Part shown: positions 53,185 to 62,574 of the stretch, in pieces | Numbering within the stretch: position 1 is the first letter of the stretch | How the letters are laid out: each line of letters starts with the position of its first letter | Origin: Halorubrum sp. PV6 | GTDB taxonomy: Archaea > Halobacteriota > Halobacteria > Halobacteriales > Haloferacaceae | DNA length: 64,000 bases | Direction: 5' to 3' | Assembly: GCF_003990725.2 (NCBI RefSeq) | Contig: NZ_CP030064.1 | Coordinates: 2,418,001-2,482,000 of the forward strand | The notes under the pieces: generated by a model | The model's input: only the letters and a program-made list of their open reading frames with translations | Database searches by the model: none | What the model was told of the DNA's origin: nothing | Made by a program: the position numbers and the translations under genes

Positions 53185-53358
53185 TCAGCTGTACTTCTCG
53201 AATCCCATGTCTCGGGCGACCTCGCGGAAACACTGCCGGCAGAGGTTGATGTCGTACTTGCCGACGAGCCCCTGCTCGCGGTCGCACCGCCGGCACGTGT
53301 GCCGGGAGTCGGTGCGGTTCGACGCGTGTTCGCCCGTGTCGTTGTTCGCTTCGCTCAT
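53185..53358 (-). CDS. rps14: Ribosomal protein uS14, zinc-binding form
   Basis: A 57-residue protein read from ATG 53358 to TGA 53185. [20 protein letters not shown] and [18 protein letters not shown] give two CxxC knuckles for one zinc. The first 18 residues are an acidic haloarchaeal extension. Its ATG overlaps the uL5 stop (ATGA), and uS8 follows after 2 nt. Short length makes it easy to miss. Confidence 0.96.
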   Translation of the reverse strand: MSEANNDTGEHASNRTDSRHTCRRCDREQGLVGKYDINLCRQCFREVARDMGFEKYS

Positions 53359-53879
53359 TCCGTTACCTCAACGTCGAAGTTCGTTTCGAGGAACGCAGCC
53401 GCGTCCTCGGCGGTCATCCGGTGTTTCTGCGGGATGGAGGCGGTCGCCTTGTCCCGCTTCGACACGCGGTAGCCGGGACGGACGATGGTCGTCGTCACGT
53501 CGAGGCCGTAGATACCGATGTTCGGGTCGTACTCCTGGCTCGGGAAGTCGGTGTGGTCTTCGACTCCGAAGCTCAGGTTCCCCGTGTCGTCGAACTGGTT
53601 CCGCGAGACGTCAGCGACGTCGAGCGCGGTCGCGAGGAACTCGTGTGCGTCCTCGCTGCGCAGCGTCACCTTGACGCCGATCGGGTCGCCCTTGCGGATC
53701 CCGAACTCGGCGATGGTGCGCTTCGAGGTCGTTCGGACCGACTGCTGGCCCGTGATCTCCTCGATGATCTCTTCTGCGTCCGCGAGCGGCTCACCGCCCT
53801 GTCCGACGCCCATGTGGACGACGACCTTCTCGAGGTACGGCTCGCGCATCTCGTGAGCGGCGGCTTCGGATTCACTCAT
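53355..53879 (-). CDS. rpl5: Ribosomal protein uL5
   Basis: A 174-residue 5S-rRNA-binding protein: [52 protein letters not shown] and [21 protein letters not shown], each partly quoted. ATG 53879 gives the usual haloarchaeal N terminus [11 protein letters not shown]. Confidence 0.97.
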   Translation of the reverse strand: MSESEAAAHEMREPYLEKVVVHMGVGQGGEPLADAEEIIEEITGQQSVRTTSKRTIAEFGIRKGDPIGVKVTLRSEDAHEFLATALDVADVSRNQFDDTGNLSFGVEDHTDFPSQEYDPNIGIYGLDVTTTIVRPGYRVSKRDKATASIPQKHRMTAEDAAAFLETNFDVEVTE

Positions 53880-54591
53880 CCGAATCACCCGTCTCGTCGT
53901 CGCCGGTGAAGTTCTCGTCGATGACGACGAGGTACTCCTCGACCGTCTCGTACCCGTCCTCGTCGTCGCCGACGAAGACCGTGTTCGAGCCGGAACCGAG
54001 CGTCACGTCGATGTCCGCCACTTCGCCGATGCGGCCGGCGTGCTGGCCGGCGACGGCGGTGACGAGCGCGCCCTCTTCGTACTCGAAGTGGGCGACGATC
54101 TCCTTCGACTCGTTGTCGACGACGATCGAGTCTTTCGTGTCGTACTCGGTGTCCGCGTCCACGAGGACGTTCGTCCCGTCGTGGAGCGTCAGCTGCACGT
54201 CGCCACCGGGGACGACGGACTTGTTCGTGATCTTCCCGAGCCGGCTCCCGGCGGCCTCCTCGTCGACGGGGGTCAGCGCGAGCCGACCGCCCTCGTCGGG
54301 GAAGACGCGGAAGGACTCCTCTCGCTCCGGGAACGCCAGGATGTCGAACATCCCGATCGGACGCTGCTCGTCCGAAACCGCGTCACCGTTGACGAGAATC
54401 GAGTCGTTGTTCAGCGCGTAGCGCGCCTCCTTGGTCGAGTCGACGTAGCCGAGCACGTCCCGCAGCAGGACGACGAGCGGAACGCCCGCCTCACCGTGGG
54501 GGCCGGCGCCGGCCTTGACGGTGAACGTGTTCGTCTTCCGCTCGACCGGCCAGGAGTTCGGTACTGCCAGTCGCTTCTGATGTCGCGTCAT
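53872..54591 (-). CDS. rps4e: Ribosomal protein eS4
   Basis: A 239-residue protein with an N-terminal basic start ([19 protein letters not shown]), an S4 RNA-binding region ([19 protein letters not shown]), a central eS4 domain and a C-terminal KOW motif ([16 protein letters not shown]). Acidic tail. Overlaps uL24 and uL5. Confidence 0.97.
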   Translation of the reverse strand: MTRHQKRLAVPNSWPVERKTNTFTVKAGAGPHGEAGVPLVVLLRDVLGYVDSTKEARYALNNDSILVNGDAVSDEQRPIGMFDILAFPEREESFRVFPDEGGRLALTPVDEEAAGSRLGKITNKSVVPGGDVQLTLHDGTNVLVDADTEYDTKDSIVVDNESKEIVAHFEYEEGALVTAVAGQHAGRIGEVADIDVTLGSGSNTVFVGDDEDGYETVEEYLVVIDENFTGDDETGDSDE

Positions 54592-54944
54592 TCGTTATCC
54601 TCCTGGAGCCGCGCCTCCCGGCGCTCGTCTTCCAGGTCCAGTTCGGTCACCCGGACGTTGCTCGCCGGAAGCGGACGGGGAACCTCTTCTCCGTCCGCCT
54701 TCTCGACGGTAACGCCCTCGACGGTGATCCGTTCCGCGGACAGGTCGACGGCGACAACGTCTGCCTCCGTCCCGGCCGCGTCGCCGCGAAGCACCTCGAC
54801 GGTGTCGCCGGCGTTGACGCGGACGTTCCGCTGCCCGTACTCCGCACGGAGGTCGTCCGTGAGGGTGGCTCGAACCTGGCTCTGCCGCTCGTGGAGCGGC
54901 GCGGTCTCCGACCGTTTTCGCTGTTTGCGTGGCTGTTTCGTCAT
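54588..54944 (-). CDS. rpl24: Ribosomal protein uL24
   Basis: A 118-residue KOW-motif protein: [20 protein letters not shown], then [20 protein letters not shown]. Basic N terminus QPRKQRKRS. Two nt after uL14. Confidence 0.97.
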   Translation of the reverse strand: MTKQPRKQRKRSETAPLHERQSQVRATLTDDLRAEYGQRNVRVNAGDTVEVLRGDAAGTEADVVAVDLSAERITVEGVTVEKADGEEVPRPLPASNVRVTELDLEDERREARLQEDNE

Positions 54945-54946
54945 GG

Positions 54947-55345
54947 TTAGACGATCATCGTCGCGGTCGAGGCGATGCTCCCGAATCGTTCGGCGACCTC
55001 GCGAGCGACGGGGCCTTTGATCTCCGTGCCCCGCGGCTCCTCGAGGTCGTCGATGATGACGGCCGCGTTGTCCTCGAACTTTACTCGGGTCCCGCTCGGA
55101 CGGCGGATCGGCTTGCGCTGGCGGACGACGACCGCCTCCAGCACCTGCCGCCGCATCTCCGGGGTCCCTTTGGTGACCGAGACGGTCACCTTGTCGCCGA
55201 TACCTGCCTTGGGGTGACGGTTCTTCGTGCCGGAGTAGCCGGCCACGGAGATAACCTTCAGCTCACGGGCGCCGGTGTTGTCGGCGCACGTGATGAGCGA
55301 GCCCTTCGAGAGCCCTTGCGTGACGTCGGCCTTGAGCGCCTCCAT
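54947..55345 (-). CDS. rpl14: Ribosomal protein uL14
   Basis: A 132-residue protein: [20 protein letters not shown] and [23 protein letters not shown] 55345 coincides with the uS17 stop; a GTG one codon earlier is possible. Confidence 0.97.
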   Translation of the reverse strand: MEALKADVTQGLSKGSLITCADNTGARELKVISVAGYSGTKNRHPKAGIGDKVTVSVTKGTPEMRRQVLEAVVVRQRKPIRRPSGTRVKFEDNAAVIIDDLEEPRGTEIKGPVAREVAERFGSIASTATMIV

Positions 55346-55689
55346 CACAGATCACCCGACAGGTTCTCGACGACGACGTGGGACTTCGTCTTCGAGAGCG
55401 GTCGCGTTTCCGCGATTTTTACTTCGTCACCGACTTCGAGCGAGTCGAGCACGCCCGGCACGTGAGCCGGGATGCGCGACCGACGCTTCATGTACCGATC
55501 GTATTTCGGTACGAACACGTCGTATTCTCGCTCGACGATGACGGTCTTTTCCATATCCGTCGACACGACCGTTCCCTCACGGGTCTGGCCGCGGACGGAG
55601 AGCTGCCCGTAAAAGGGGCACTTCTCGTAGTCGTAATCCTCCGGGTTGTCTGGCTCCGGAGGCGTGGGTACGTCGATTCCTATCGCCAT
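55345..55689 (-). CDS. rps17: Ribosomal protein uS17
   Basis: A 114-residue protein with the archaeal N-terminal part [20 protein letters not shown] and the OB-fold core [22 protein letters not shown] 55689 lies within the end of the RNase P gene; the open frame extends upstream as its shadow. Confidence 0.96.
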   Translation of the reverse strand: MAIGIDVPTPPEPDNPEDYDYEKCPFYGQLSVRGQTREGTVVSTDMEKTVIVEREYDVFVPKYDRYMKRRSRIPAHVPGVLDSLEVGDEVKIAETRPLSKTKSHVVVENLSGDL

Positions 55690-56138
55690 TGTGTGACACC
55701 TCGTTCGGTGCGTTCGGCGGGTCGATGCCGTAACCGCTCGCCATCCACCGTCGCGTAGACCACGTCTTTGCACTCGCCGCGTTGGCTCGCCGGACCCGCG
55801 TCGTCACCGGCGACGACGGTTGTGGATCCGGACGGGCCAGACTGACGGGGGCGAACCCCCGTAGTATCCGACCCGAGTTGGGACGCAGACCCCGACGACT
55901 GGTCGTCGCCGGCGGCTTCATCTGTGCGTGTGGTCGGTCGATCGACGACCGCGAACTCGAACATCGCGCCCGCTTTGGGCACGCGTTTGTCCCCCGACGG
56001 GGTTCGGACCACGAGGGTCCCGAACGTCTCCGACAGCACGCGCCCGGCGATACCCACGTGGGCGTCGCTGGCGGCGTCGGCCACCCGAACCGGGAGGCCG
56101 ACGAGTTCGTGCCGGGAGAGTGTGTCGGGGGAGATCAT
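55680..56138 (-). CDS. rnp1: RNase P protein component 1 (Pop4/Rpp29)
   Basis: A 152-residue RNase P subunit for tRNA 5' maturation. The core is LVGLPVRVADAASDAHVGIAG, ETFGTLVVRTPSGDKRVPK and FEFAVVDRPT; KDVVYATVDGERLRHRPAERT closes the fold. An insertion of about 50 Gly/Ser/Asp-rich residues (from about 72) sits in a loop. Located between uL29 and uS17 as in other archaea. Confidence 0.95.
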   Translation of the reverse strand: MISPDTLSRHELVGLPVRVADAASDAHVGIAGRVLSETFGTLVVRTPSGDKRVPKAGAMFEFAVVDRPTTRTDEAAGDDQSSGSASQLGSDTTGVRPRQSGPSGSTTVVAGDDAGPASQRGECKDVVYATVDGERLRHRPAERTERGVTQWR

Positions 56139-56140
56139 CG

Positions 56141-56353
56141 TTATTCGTCGTCGAAGTCGCCTTCTTCCTGCTGGATCGTCTTGATCCGCGCGATCGTCTT
56201 TTTCATCTCCTTGACGCGGCCGGGACTCTCCGGCATTCCGCCGGCCGCCCGCTGCGCCTTCGAGTTGAGCAGCTCGGTTTCGAGCTCTTCCAGTTCGACC
56301 TGGCGCTCGGCTGCCGTCATGTCGCGGATCTCGTCGGTGTAGAGGATCGCCAT
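56141..56353 (-). CDS. rpl29: Ribosomal protein uL29
   Basis: A 70-residue helical-hairpin protein: [20 protein letters not shown] and [18 protein letters not shown]. It abuts uS3 (stop at 56354) with no gap. Confidence 0.96.
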   Translation of the reverse strand: MAILYTDEIRDMTAAERQVELEELETELLNSKAQRAAGGMPESPGRVKEMKKTIARIKTIQQEEGDFDDE

Positions 56354-57292
56354 TTATTCGTCCCCCTCGTCTTCGTCGGCCGCTTCCATCTCTGCGACGA
56401 GGTCGGCCGCCTCCGATTCGATCTCCTCGTCGAGCTCGTCGACATCGTCCGCGTCGGCGTCGCCGACCGGCTCTTCGGCGGCAACGTCGGTCGCGTCCGC
56501 AGCCGTGTCCTGCGTCTCCTCGACGACCTCTTCGACGACTTCCTCGTCGATGACGTCGGCGGGGTCCTCGTCGGGCACGTCGACCTCCTCGTCGGCGCCG
56601 ACGTCCGGCACCTCCTCGGGCTCCTCTTCGAGGAGCGATTCGACGCCCTCGTCGTCACCGACGTCGACGGTCGCCTGCTCGACTTCTGGGACCTCGGCGT
56701 CCTCGCGGATGTCGAAGTCGTCCGGGAGCTGTGCGCCCGGCGGGATGATCTTCACGTTGACGCCGATCGTCCCGAGCTTCATCACCGCGACGCCCTGGCC
56801 GTGGTCGACGACCTCCTCTGCGGGCTCGCCGTTGTGTTTGATGTAGCCGCGGTTGAACTTCTCGACGCGCGAGCGTGCACCCGTGACCTTCCCGCTCAGG
56901 ACGATTTCGGCGCCGAGGGCGCCGGCGTCCATGATCCGGTCGATGGTCGTGTGACCGGCCTTCCGGAAGTACCAGCCGCGTTCCAGTGCGTTCGCGAGAC
57001 GGTCCGCGACGATCTGCGCGTTCAGGTCGGGCTCGTCGACCTCCTGAACGTCGATCTGCGGGTCGTCCATGTCGAAGCGGTCCTCGAGCTCGGTGGTGAT
57101 CTTGCGGATGTTCTTCCCGCCCTTCCCGATCACCATGCCGGGCTTTTCGGCCTTCAGGACGATCTGCGTGCCCATCGGCGTCTGAGCGACGTCCATGCCG
57201 CCGTAGCCGGCGCGGCCGAGCTCGTCCGCGAAGAACTCGTTGATCTGTGAACGGCGCAGGCCGTCCTCGATGAATTGGTGTTCGTCAGCCAT
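56354..57292 (-). CDS. rps3: Ribosomal protein uS3 with long acidic C-terminal extension
   Basis: A 312-residue protein. KH domain: [20 protein letters not shown]; then [20 protein letters not shown] and [17 protein letters not shown]. After residue about 205 comes a tail of over 100 mostly Asp/Glu/Val/Ala residues, characteristic of haloarchaea. Overlaps uL22 by one base. Confidence 0.97.
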   Translation of the reverse strand: MADEHQFIEDGLRRSQINEFFADELGRAGYGGMDVAQTPMGTQIVLKAEKPGMVIGKGGKNIRKITTELEDRFDMDDPQIDVQEVDEPDLNAQIVADRLANALERGWYFRKAGHTTIDRIMDAGALGAEIVLSGKVTGARSRVEKFNRGYIKHNGEPAEEVVDHGQGVAVMKLGTIGVNVKIIPPGAQLPDDFDIREDAEVPEVEQATVDVGDDEGVESLLEEEPEEVPDVGADEEVDVPDEDPADVIDEEVVEEVVEETQDTAADATDVAAEEPVGDADADDVDELDEEIESEAADLVAEMEAADEDEGDE

Positions 57293-57756
57293 TATTCGTC
57301 AGCCTCCGGCTCCTCGATGATGAGTTCGACATCGGCGAGGGTGGTATTCCACTGGGTCGCGCCCGCGGCTCGCGGGTTCCGACCGGGTCGTTCGCCGACC
57401 TTGTGAGGGGCGACGTGTTTGATGATCATCTCCTCGCCGTCGAACCCCTGTTCGATGGCGTTGTTCTTGACGTTCTCTAAGAGCTTGAGGAAGTCCTTCG
57501 AAGCCTTCGCCGGGTAGCGACCCGCGTCCCAGCCGTCGATGTCGGAGCGGTGGCCCGCGCCGGCGTTGTGCTGGCGCATCGGCACCGAGGTCTCCTCGTC
57601 GATGACTTCCTGCAGGAACTCCTCGGCGTCGGCGACGGTTTCGCCTTTGATCTCTCGGGAGATCTCCTTGCTGTCCTTCACGCTGATGGGCCGATCGCGG
57701 AGCATCCCCTTGGCGGTGGTCTCCGGGTCGGCCTCGACGCTGTAGTTGATTCCCAT
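57292..57756 (-). CDS. rpl22: Ribosomal protein uL22
   Basis: A 154-residue tunnel protein: [40 protein letters not shown] and [20 protein letters not shown]. Confidence 0.97.
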   Translation of the reverse strand: MGINYSVEADPETTAKGMLRDRPISVKDSKEISREIKGETVADAEEFLQEVIDEETSVPMRQHNAGAGHRSDIDGWDAGRYPAKASKDFLKLLENVKNNAIEQGFDGEEMIIKHVAPHKVGERPGRNPRAAGATQWNTTLADVELIIEEPEADE

Positions 57757-57759
57757 GGA

Positions 57760-58185
57760 TTACTTGAGGGGCACGAACTTCGAGGACCGGGTCGCGCCGA
57801 TGCCGGCCTGACCGTGTTCGACGGTGCTTCGAGTCAGGTGGAACTCACCGAGGTAATGACCGATCATCTCGGGTTCGACCTGCACGCGCTCGAAGCTGTG
57901 TCCGTTGTACACGGAGAAGGTGACGCCGACGAACTCCGGCAGCACCGGCATATCGCGCAGGTGCGTTCGAATCGGGTTGTCCGCCGTCGTCTCCTTGTCG
58001 CGGCTCCGGACCGTCTCCAGCAGCTTCTGCTGTTCGGTGCCGAGGCCGCGAACGATGCTTCGCCGCTGGCGAGCGGGGAGCAGTTCCGCGACTTCCTCTA
58101 CGTCCATCTCCTGTAGCTCGTCGAGCGAGTGACCGCGGTAGGCGAACTCCTTGCCCTCGCGGCCGGTGCGGTAATCTGAACTCAT
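57760..58185 (-). CDS. rps19: Ribosomal protein uS19
   Basis: A 141-residue protein: [21 protein letters not shown], then [20 protein letters not shown] and [23 protein letters not shown] overlaps the uL2 stop. Confidence 0.97.
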   Translation of the reverse strand: MSSDYRTGREGKEFAYRGHSLDELQEMDVEEVAELLPARQRRSIVRGLGTEQQKLLETVRSRDKETTADNPIRTHLRDMPVLPEFVGVTFSVYNGHSFERVQVEPEMIGHYLGEFHLTRSTVEHGQAGIGATRSSKFVPLK

Positions 58186-58904
58186 TTGTTGCCACCTCGT
58201 CCGGTGCGCTTGGATGCGATGTCACCGACCTTCCGTCCCGGCGGGGCGTCCCGCGAGACCGACTTCGGCTGGCCGGGGTGTTGGCGACCGCCCCCACCGA
58301 AGGGGTGGTCGACGGCGTTCATCGCGACGCCGCGCACGCGCGGGTATTTGGTCCCGCGCGCTTTCATCTTGTGGTGTTTGTTACCGGCCTTGACGAAGGG
58401 TTTCTCCGTCCGACCGCCACCGGCGACCACGCCGATCGTGGCGCGGCACTGCGGGTCGAGGCGCTTCACTTCGCCGCTGGGAAGCTGAACGACCGCGACA
58501 TCGCGGTCGTGGGTGAGAAGCGTCGCGGACACGCCGGAGGCGCGCGCAAACTTCCCGCCGTCGCCGCGGTTACTCTCGACGTTACAGACCGGGACACCCT
58601 CGGGGATCTCGGCCAGCGGGAGCGTGTTCCCCGGCTTGATCTCCGCCGAAACGCCGACCTGAATCGTCTCGCCCACGCGCACGCCTTCCGGCGCGAGCAC
58701 GAGCCGACGGTCGTCGTCCTCGAACTCGATCTCCGCGAGCGGAGCCGAGCGAGCGGGGTCGTGTTCGATCCCGACGATTTCGCCGGTGATCGTGTCCACG
58801 TCTTCGAGCTTCTTGTGCGACAGTTCCGCCTTGTAGCGGTGGGAGGGGGCCCGGAACGTCGGGCCGCCGCGTCCACGCCGCTGTCCTTGGATTCGTCGTC
58901 CCAT
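58182..58904 (-). CDS. rpl2: Ribosomal protein uL2
   Basis: A 240-residue peptidyl-transferase-centre protein: [21 protein letters not shown], then [18 protein letters not shown] and the essential-His region [18 protein letters not shown]. Confidence 0.97.
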   Translation of the reverse strand: MGRRIQGQRRGRGGPTFRAPSHRYKAELSHKKLEDVDTITGEIVGIEHDPARSAPLAEIEFEDDDRRLVLAPEGVRVGETIQVGVSAEIKPGNTLPLAEIPEGVPVCNVESNRGDGGKFARASGVSATLLTHDRDVAVVQLPSGEVKRLDPQCRATIGVVAGGGRTEKPFVKAGNKHHKMKARGTKYPRVRGVAMNAVDHPFGGGGRQHPGQPKSVSRDAPPGRKVGDIASKRTGRGGNK

Positions 58905-58905
58905 C

Positions 58906-59160
58906 TTAGAACACCCCGATGCGCGATGCGATCTCGGTCGCGTCGTCGTCCGCGGAGAGCGTGACAGTCGCCTTCTTGGCTCCCTGCGGAGTCACCTGCG
59001 TGTTCACGTTGGTGACGGAGACGTCGTACCGGTCCTGCACTTCCTCGCGGACCTCGGGTTTGGTCGCGTCGATGTCGACGAGGAACAGCAGCTTGTTCTT
59101 AAAGTCCATCTCGTTCATCGCCTGCTCGGTGACTATCGGATGCTCGATGATGGAGTTCAT
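58906..59160 (-). CDS. rpl23: Ribosomal protein uL23
   Basis: An 84-residue tunnel-exit protein: IEHPIVTEQAMNEMDFKNKL and VTNVNTQVTPQGAKKATVTL. Overlaps uL4 by 4 nt. Confidence 0.97.
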   Translation of the reverse strand: MNSIIEHPIVTEQAMNEMDFKNKLLFLVDIDATKPEVREEVQDRYDVSVTNVNTQVTPQGAKKATVTLSADDDATEIASRIGVF

Positions 59161-59903
59161 CGGTCAGCCACCTCTTCGATGGCGCTCTCGGTCCACAGCG
59201 TGAGTCGGCCCGGATGCGCGCCCGGCGCGAGGTCTTCCGCGTTGACCTCTCGCGCGGTCGCGACGTCGACGCCCGAAAGGTTTCGGGCGGCGCGGGACGG
59301 CTCCTCGCTGGTGACGACCAGGACGGACTTCGGCTGGCTGTACTTTCGACCGCGGGTCTTCCCGCGACCGGCTCGGACGGAGCGACCCTCCTCGGCGCGC
59401 TCGATGTCGGCGTCGACGCCGACGGCTTCGAGCACGCCCAGGGCCTCCTGGGTCTTGTTGAGGTCCTCGAACTCGTCGCTCACGACGAGCGGGAGGTCGA
59501 GGTCCTCGTCGAACGCGTGACCGCGCTCGGCGACTTGCTCGGCGTCGGCGGTGGCCGCGATGGCCGACCGGATGGCGAGCTGTCGCTCCTTGTCGTTGAG
59601 GCTCTTCGTCTGGTCTTTCTCGGCCTTCGGCGGGTGCGCGGCGCGGCCCGAGACGGCGCTCGGGACGCGGCGGGCAACGTTCTCGGAGCGGGGGATGTGT
59701 GCGAGCCCGCGCCCGGAGCCGAACGACTCCGCGGGGGTTCGCAGCCCAGCGAACTCGTCGGCACCGTAGGCCTGTTTCCGGTTAGCCTGTGCGGCGGAGA
59801 CTGCCCGACCGATGAGGTCCGGTCGGAACGCGGTCTCGAAGATCGCCGGCAGCTCGATGCTGCCCGCGTCCCCGCCGTCCAGGTCGTGTACTGTTGCGTT
59901 CAT
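59157..59903 (-). CDS. rpl4: Ribosomal protein uL4
   Basis: A 248-residue protein: FETAFRPDLIGRAVSAAQAN, GSGRGLAHIPRS (tunnel loop) and GKTRGRKYSQPKSVLVVTSE. Ends in VDVATAREVNAEDLAPG and an acidic tail. Confidence 0.97.
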   Translation of the reverse strand: MNATVHDLDGGDAGSIELPAIFETAFRPDLIGRAVSAAQANRKQAYGADEFAGLRTPAESFGSGRGLAHIPRSENVARRVPSAVSGRAAHPPKAEKDQTKSLNDKERQLAIRSAIAATADAEQVAERGHAFDEDLDLPLVVSDEFEDLNKTQEALGVLEAVGVDADIERAEEGRSVRAGRGKTRGRKYSQPKSVLVVTSEEPSRAARNLSGVDVATAREVNAEDLAPGAHPGRLTLWTESAIEEVADR

Positions 59904-59906
59904 GTA

Positions 59907-60923
59907 TTATCCCTGGTTGGATGCGGTGGATACGTACCGGACCTCGGGGTCGAGGCGCGGCTGGTCGTTCGGCCGGATGGCCGGGCGGAAGCGAAGCAGG
60001 CGCTTGTCCGGACCAGGCAGCGAGCCCTTGATGAGCGCGTAGTCGCCGTCGACCTCGCCGTAGTTGACGAAGCCGCCGTCGACGCTGGCGTCGTCGCCCT
60101 CGCCGAAGTCGATGAGGCGCTTGTTGAGCTCGGTGCGCTGGTGGTAGCCGGTCTGCCCCTGCTGGGGAACGGTCGAGCGGACGCGGGATGGGTTCCACGG
60201 ACCGAGGTTGCCGATCCGGCGCCGCCATCCCTGGCGGGCGTGTTTGCCCTTCCGCTTTTGAACGCCCCATCGCTTGACGGGGCCTTGGGTCCCTTTCCCT
60301 TTCGTGATGCCCGAAACGTCGGTGTACTGACCGGCGCGGAAGACGTCACCGAACTCGTGGGCGCCGCCCTCGGCGACCAGATCGAGTCCGAAGTCGACGC
60401 GCTCCTCGAGGGAGCCGCCGCCGACGCGCGTCTCCATGACATCGGGCTTCTTCTTGGGAACGTTCTGGAGCTCCGAGGGGACGGTGTGGGTGATGACGCG
60501 GACGTCGTCGACCGCGCCCTCGTCTAAAAGCGCACGCAGTTCGTCGGCGTCTTCCTCGAAGGTGTCTTCCGCCGGGAGGTCGAGCGCGCGGTCGAGCTCC
60601 TCGTGGAACTCGGTCGCCCATACCTCTTCGACCGGCTTCTTTCCGTACGGCGTCTGTTCGTAGGCGCGCAGGGCGACGGCGTACATCGGCGGCGTCTCGA
60701 CGACGGTGACGGGAACGGACTCTTCCATTCCCTCACGCGGCGAGTTCGCCTCGTCGTTGACCATAACGACGTGCGTCATACCGGCTTTGTAGCCGGCGAA
60801 CCCCTGCAGTGCTGGGGCTCCGTCGTCGTCGGGCCACGATCGAATGCGCGGGACCTCTCGGTCTGCGCGGGTACGCGGGCCGTAGCCCAGCGAGCCTTTT
60901 CGTGGTCGGCTTGGTTGTGGCAT
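59907..60923 (-). CDS. rpl3: Ribosomal protein uL3
   Basis: A 338-residue protein: MPQPSRPRKGSLGYGPRTRA, GFAGYKAGMTHVVMVN and VSGITKGKGTQGPVKRWGVQ, then the W-containing finger region. First ribosomal gene, 4 nt after the SPOUT gene. Confidence 0.97.
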   Translation of the reverse strand: MPQPSRPRKGSLGYGPRTRADREVPRIRSWPDDDGAPALQGFAGYKAGMTHVVMVNDEANSPREGMEESVPVTVVETPPMYAVALRAYEQTPYGKKPVEEVWATEFHEELDRALDLPAEDTFEEDADELRALLDEGAVDDVRVITHTVPSELQNVPKKKPDVMETRVGGGSLEERVDFGLDLVAEGGAHEFGDVFRAGQYTDVSGITKGKGTQGPVKRWGVQKRKGKHARQGWRRRIGNLGPWNPSRVRSTVPQQGQTGYHQRTELNKRLIDFGEGDDASVDGGFVNYGEVDGDYALIKGSLPGPDKRLLRFRPAIRPNDQPRLDPEVRYVSTASNQG

Positions 60924-60927
60924 GTGT

Positions 60928-61794
60928 TTACTCCGTGAGTGTGAGCGAGCCGAGAGTCACGAACAGAGCCTCCTCCGTTCGGACGACCTCGCTCGCCTGT
61001 GCCGGGATCGTATTCAGCCAGAGGTCGAACCCCGGATCGGGTTCGACCGAGCGGCCGTCGGAAACGGCCGCCCGAATGTCGTCGGGCGAAAGCCCGAGCA
61101 TCTCCGGAAGCCCTCGTTCGGGCGCGCCGAAGGCGACGGTGTAGCCGCCGACCTCCCGCGCGTCCGAGACGATGCCGCCGAGCCGCGAGACGGAGAGTTC
61201 CTCCCCGTGTCGCGACGTCGCGACGGCCAAGCCGTCGCCGGCGAGCGCTTCCGACAGGTCCGCTTCCACGACCTGGAAACCGTCCTCCGGCTTCCCGGTG
61301 ATGCGGGCGCGGACCGGTTCTCTCGAAGAGACCCTGATGGTGACGCGCTCCCCCTGCTCGACCTCCATTCCGGAGGGCACGAGCAGGGAGATCGGGTGTT
61401 CCCGCAGCGGGGAATTGACCCGGACGCGGCCTTCAGGTCCGACCTCGGTCACGAGTCCCTGTGTTTTCGACTCTTCCCCGCTAGGGGTCGAGCCGGTCCG
61501 CCACGGCACGCGGAGCGGCGGGAGCACGCCGGCGTACCGGAGTTCGTCGCGCTCCCCCCAGAGATCCTTTCGGAGCCCCGGAGGGGTCGCGGCGTACCCC
61601 AGCACGGTCCGAACGTACTCGCCGCCCCGTCGCCGCTCGCCTTCCCCGTCGGGGAAGACGACCAGTCGATCCGCCCGGAACACCGCCGCCGCACGGGCGA
61701 CGTAGCCGAGTTTGCGAGTTGCCTCGCGGTCGTCTTCGGCTTCCCGGACGACCGAAGACGGAATACATATCGTGAGTCCGTCTTCGGTACGCAT
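60928..61794 (-). CDS. SPOUT-family RNA methyltransferase (DUF171-like)
   Basis: A 288-residue protein of the archaeal/eukaryotic SPOUT1 (C9orf114) group. The N-terminal part (DGLTICIPSSVVREA, RADRLVVFPDG) and C-terminal trefoil-knot part (GGYTVAFGAPERGLPEMLGL, FDLWLNTIPAQASEVVRTEEAL) make the SAM-binding SPOUT fold; an OB-like insert (KTQGLVTEVGPEGRVRVN, ISLLVPSGMEV) lies between. It heads the S10 superoperon, a conserved archaeal position, suggesting rRNA as substrate. Confidence 0.88.
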   Translation of the reverse strand: MRTEDGLTICIPSSVVREAEDDREATRKLGYVARAAAVFRADRLVVFPDGEGERRRGGEYVRTVLGYAATPPGLRKDLWGERDELRYAGVLPPLRVPWRTGSTPSGEESKTQGLVTEVGPEGRVRVNSPLREHPISLLVPSGMEVEQGERVTIRVSSREPVRARITGKPEDGFQVVEADLSEALAGDGLAVATSRHGEELSVSRLGGIVSDAREVGGYTVAFGAPERGLPEMLGLSPDDIRAAVSDGRSVEPDPGFDLWLNTIPAQASEVVRTEEALFVTLGSLTLTE

Positions 61795-62101
61795 CGTGGC
61801 GAGACTGTACCCCTCGATTTCAGACGGCGTCGTAAAAGGATAGCGGTCCCGCTTTCGGGCTGTGGCGCGTTCACACGGGGTCTCGCGGGCGTTTTCGGCT
61901 CTCGATCGAGACAGGCGTTCACACGGTCGGCCGTCGCAAGGGGGTACTGCCGACGCGGCCGCCCCACGGCCGTCACAACACGCAAATGGCGGCGAAAAGG
62001 GGGACGGGTCGGGCGGTTCCGGTCGGCGCCGAGGGTGCGTCGTCGAGCGTCGTTCGGAACGCTTATACCTCCGACTCGGGCTATGTGAAATTGCGAAGCA
62101 C
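61795..62101. other. Divergent intergenic region between the ribosomal superoperon and tRNA-Gly
   Basis: About 307 bp. It holds the superoperon promoter (a minus-strand tccttttacg at 61831-61840, 37-46 nt before the SPOUT ATG) and a TATA-like gcttatacct at 62061-62070, 32-41 nt before the tRNA. No open frame here looks coding. Confidence 0.45.
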
Positions 62102-62172
62102 GCACCGGTAGTGTAGTGGTATCACGCAACCTTGCCATGGTTGCAACCCGAGTTCAAATCTCGGCCGGTGCA
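62102..62172 (+). tRNA. tRNA-Gly (anticodon GCC)
   Basis: A 71-nt cloverleaf: acceptor GCACCGG pairs with CCGGTGC, D arm GTGTAGTGGTATCAC, anticodon arm CAACC-TTGCCAT-GGTTG with GCC, four-base variable loop CAAC, T arm CCGAG-TTCAAAT-CTCGG, discriminator A. CCA is not encoded. A TATA-like box lies about 35 nt upstream. Its 3' end is the left part of a longer hairpin, and its tail is copied several times downstream. Confidence 0.95.
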
Positions 62173-62203
62173 TCTTCTCGCTACGCTCGAAGATACACCG
62201 GCC
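62163..62203. repeat. 15-bp inverted repeat containing the tRNA-Gly 3' end
   Basis: Arms 62163-62177 and 62189-62203 match at 14 of 15 positions around the 11-nt loop TCGCTACGCTC. The left arm includes the acceptor 3' strand, so folding of a read-through transcript would compete with the cloverleaf. Confidence 0.8.
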
Positions 62204-62204
62204 T

Positions 62205-62235
62205 GACTCCCCGCTCGCTGCGCTCGCGGGGAGTC
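62205..62235. repeat. 10-bp perfect inverted repeat
   Basis: Arms gactccccgc (62205-62214) and gcggggagtc (62226-62235) flank the 11-nt loop TCGCTGCGCTC, which differs from the previous loop by one base. Confidence 0.8.
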
Positions 62236-62246
62236 TCGGCCGGTGC
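62234..62246 (+). repeat. Exact 13-nt copy of the tRNA-Gly 3' end
   Basis: tctcggccggtgc equals tRNA positions 62159-62171. A T-run (62247-62250) follows. Confidence 0.8.
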
Positions 62247-62276
62247 TTTTCTCACACAACGTAAGCAATCACCGAG

Positions 62277-62358
62277 AGAGATTTGAACGCTATCAGTCGC
62301 GCGCAGCGGACGAAGCGAGCGAGCACGTCTGATTCTGCGTTCAAATCTCTGCCGGTGC
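62277..62358. repeat. 20-nt tRNA-Gly tail copy inside a long inverted repeat
   Basis: 62339-62358 matches the tRNA T-arm and acceptor end (62152-62171) at 19 of 20 bases. Fourteen bases of it (62337-62350) recur inverted at 62277-62290, giving a hairpin with a 46-nt interior. Confidence 0.8.
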
Positions 62359-62401
62359 CTCCCTACGGTCGTGTGCCGCCCGGCTTCCCGCTCGCTGCGT
62401 C

Positions 62402-62469
62402 GCCGGCGCTGCGCGCCGGCTGCCAGAGAGACCAGAGGTCTCTCGCTGCTCACGGGAGTCTCGGCCGGT
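62402..62469. repeat. Two short hairpins and a fourth partial tRNA-Gly tail
   Basis: Hairpin 62402-62420 (7-bp arms gccggcg/cgccggc) and hairpin 62426-62444 (8-bp arms gagagacc/ggtctctc) precede tctcggccggt (62459-62469), an 11-nt copy of the tRNA 3' end. Confidence 0.7.
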
Positions 62470-62574
62470 ATGATTCATCCATTTAAATGAAAGCGTGAGC
62501 CGCCGGCGAGCGAACCGACCGCCACTTCTCCGCGACCGGTAGTTTCAATCGGCGATCCGCCGAACCGGTTGGAT

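Noticed and set aside
62234-62358. Additional tRNA-Gly genes or pseudogenes downstream of the tRNA
   Set aside because: Only T-arm and acceptor tails are repeated; D and anticodon arms are missing, so these are not full tRNA copies.
62205-62444. CRISPR-like array
   Set aside because: The hairpins differ in length and spacing, there is no constant repeat with unique spacers, and no cas genes are in the window.
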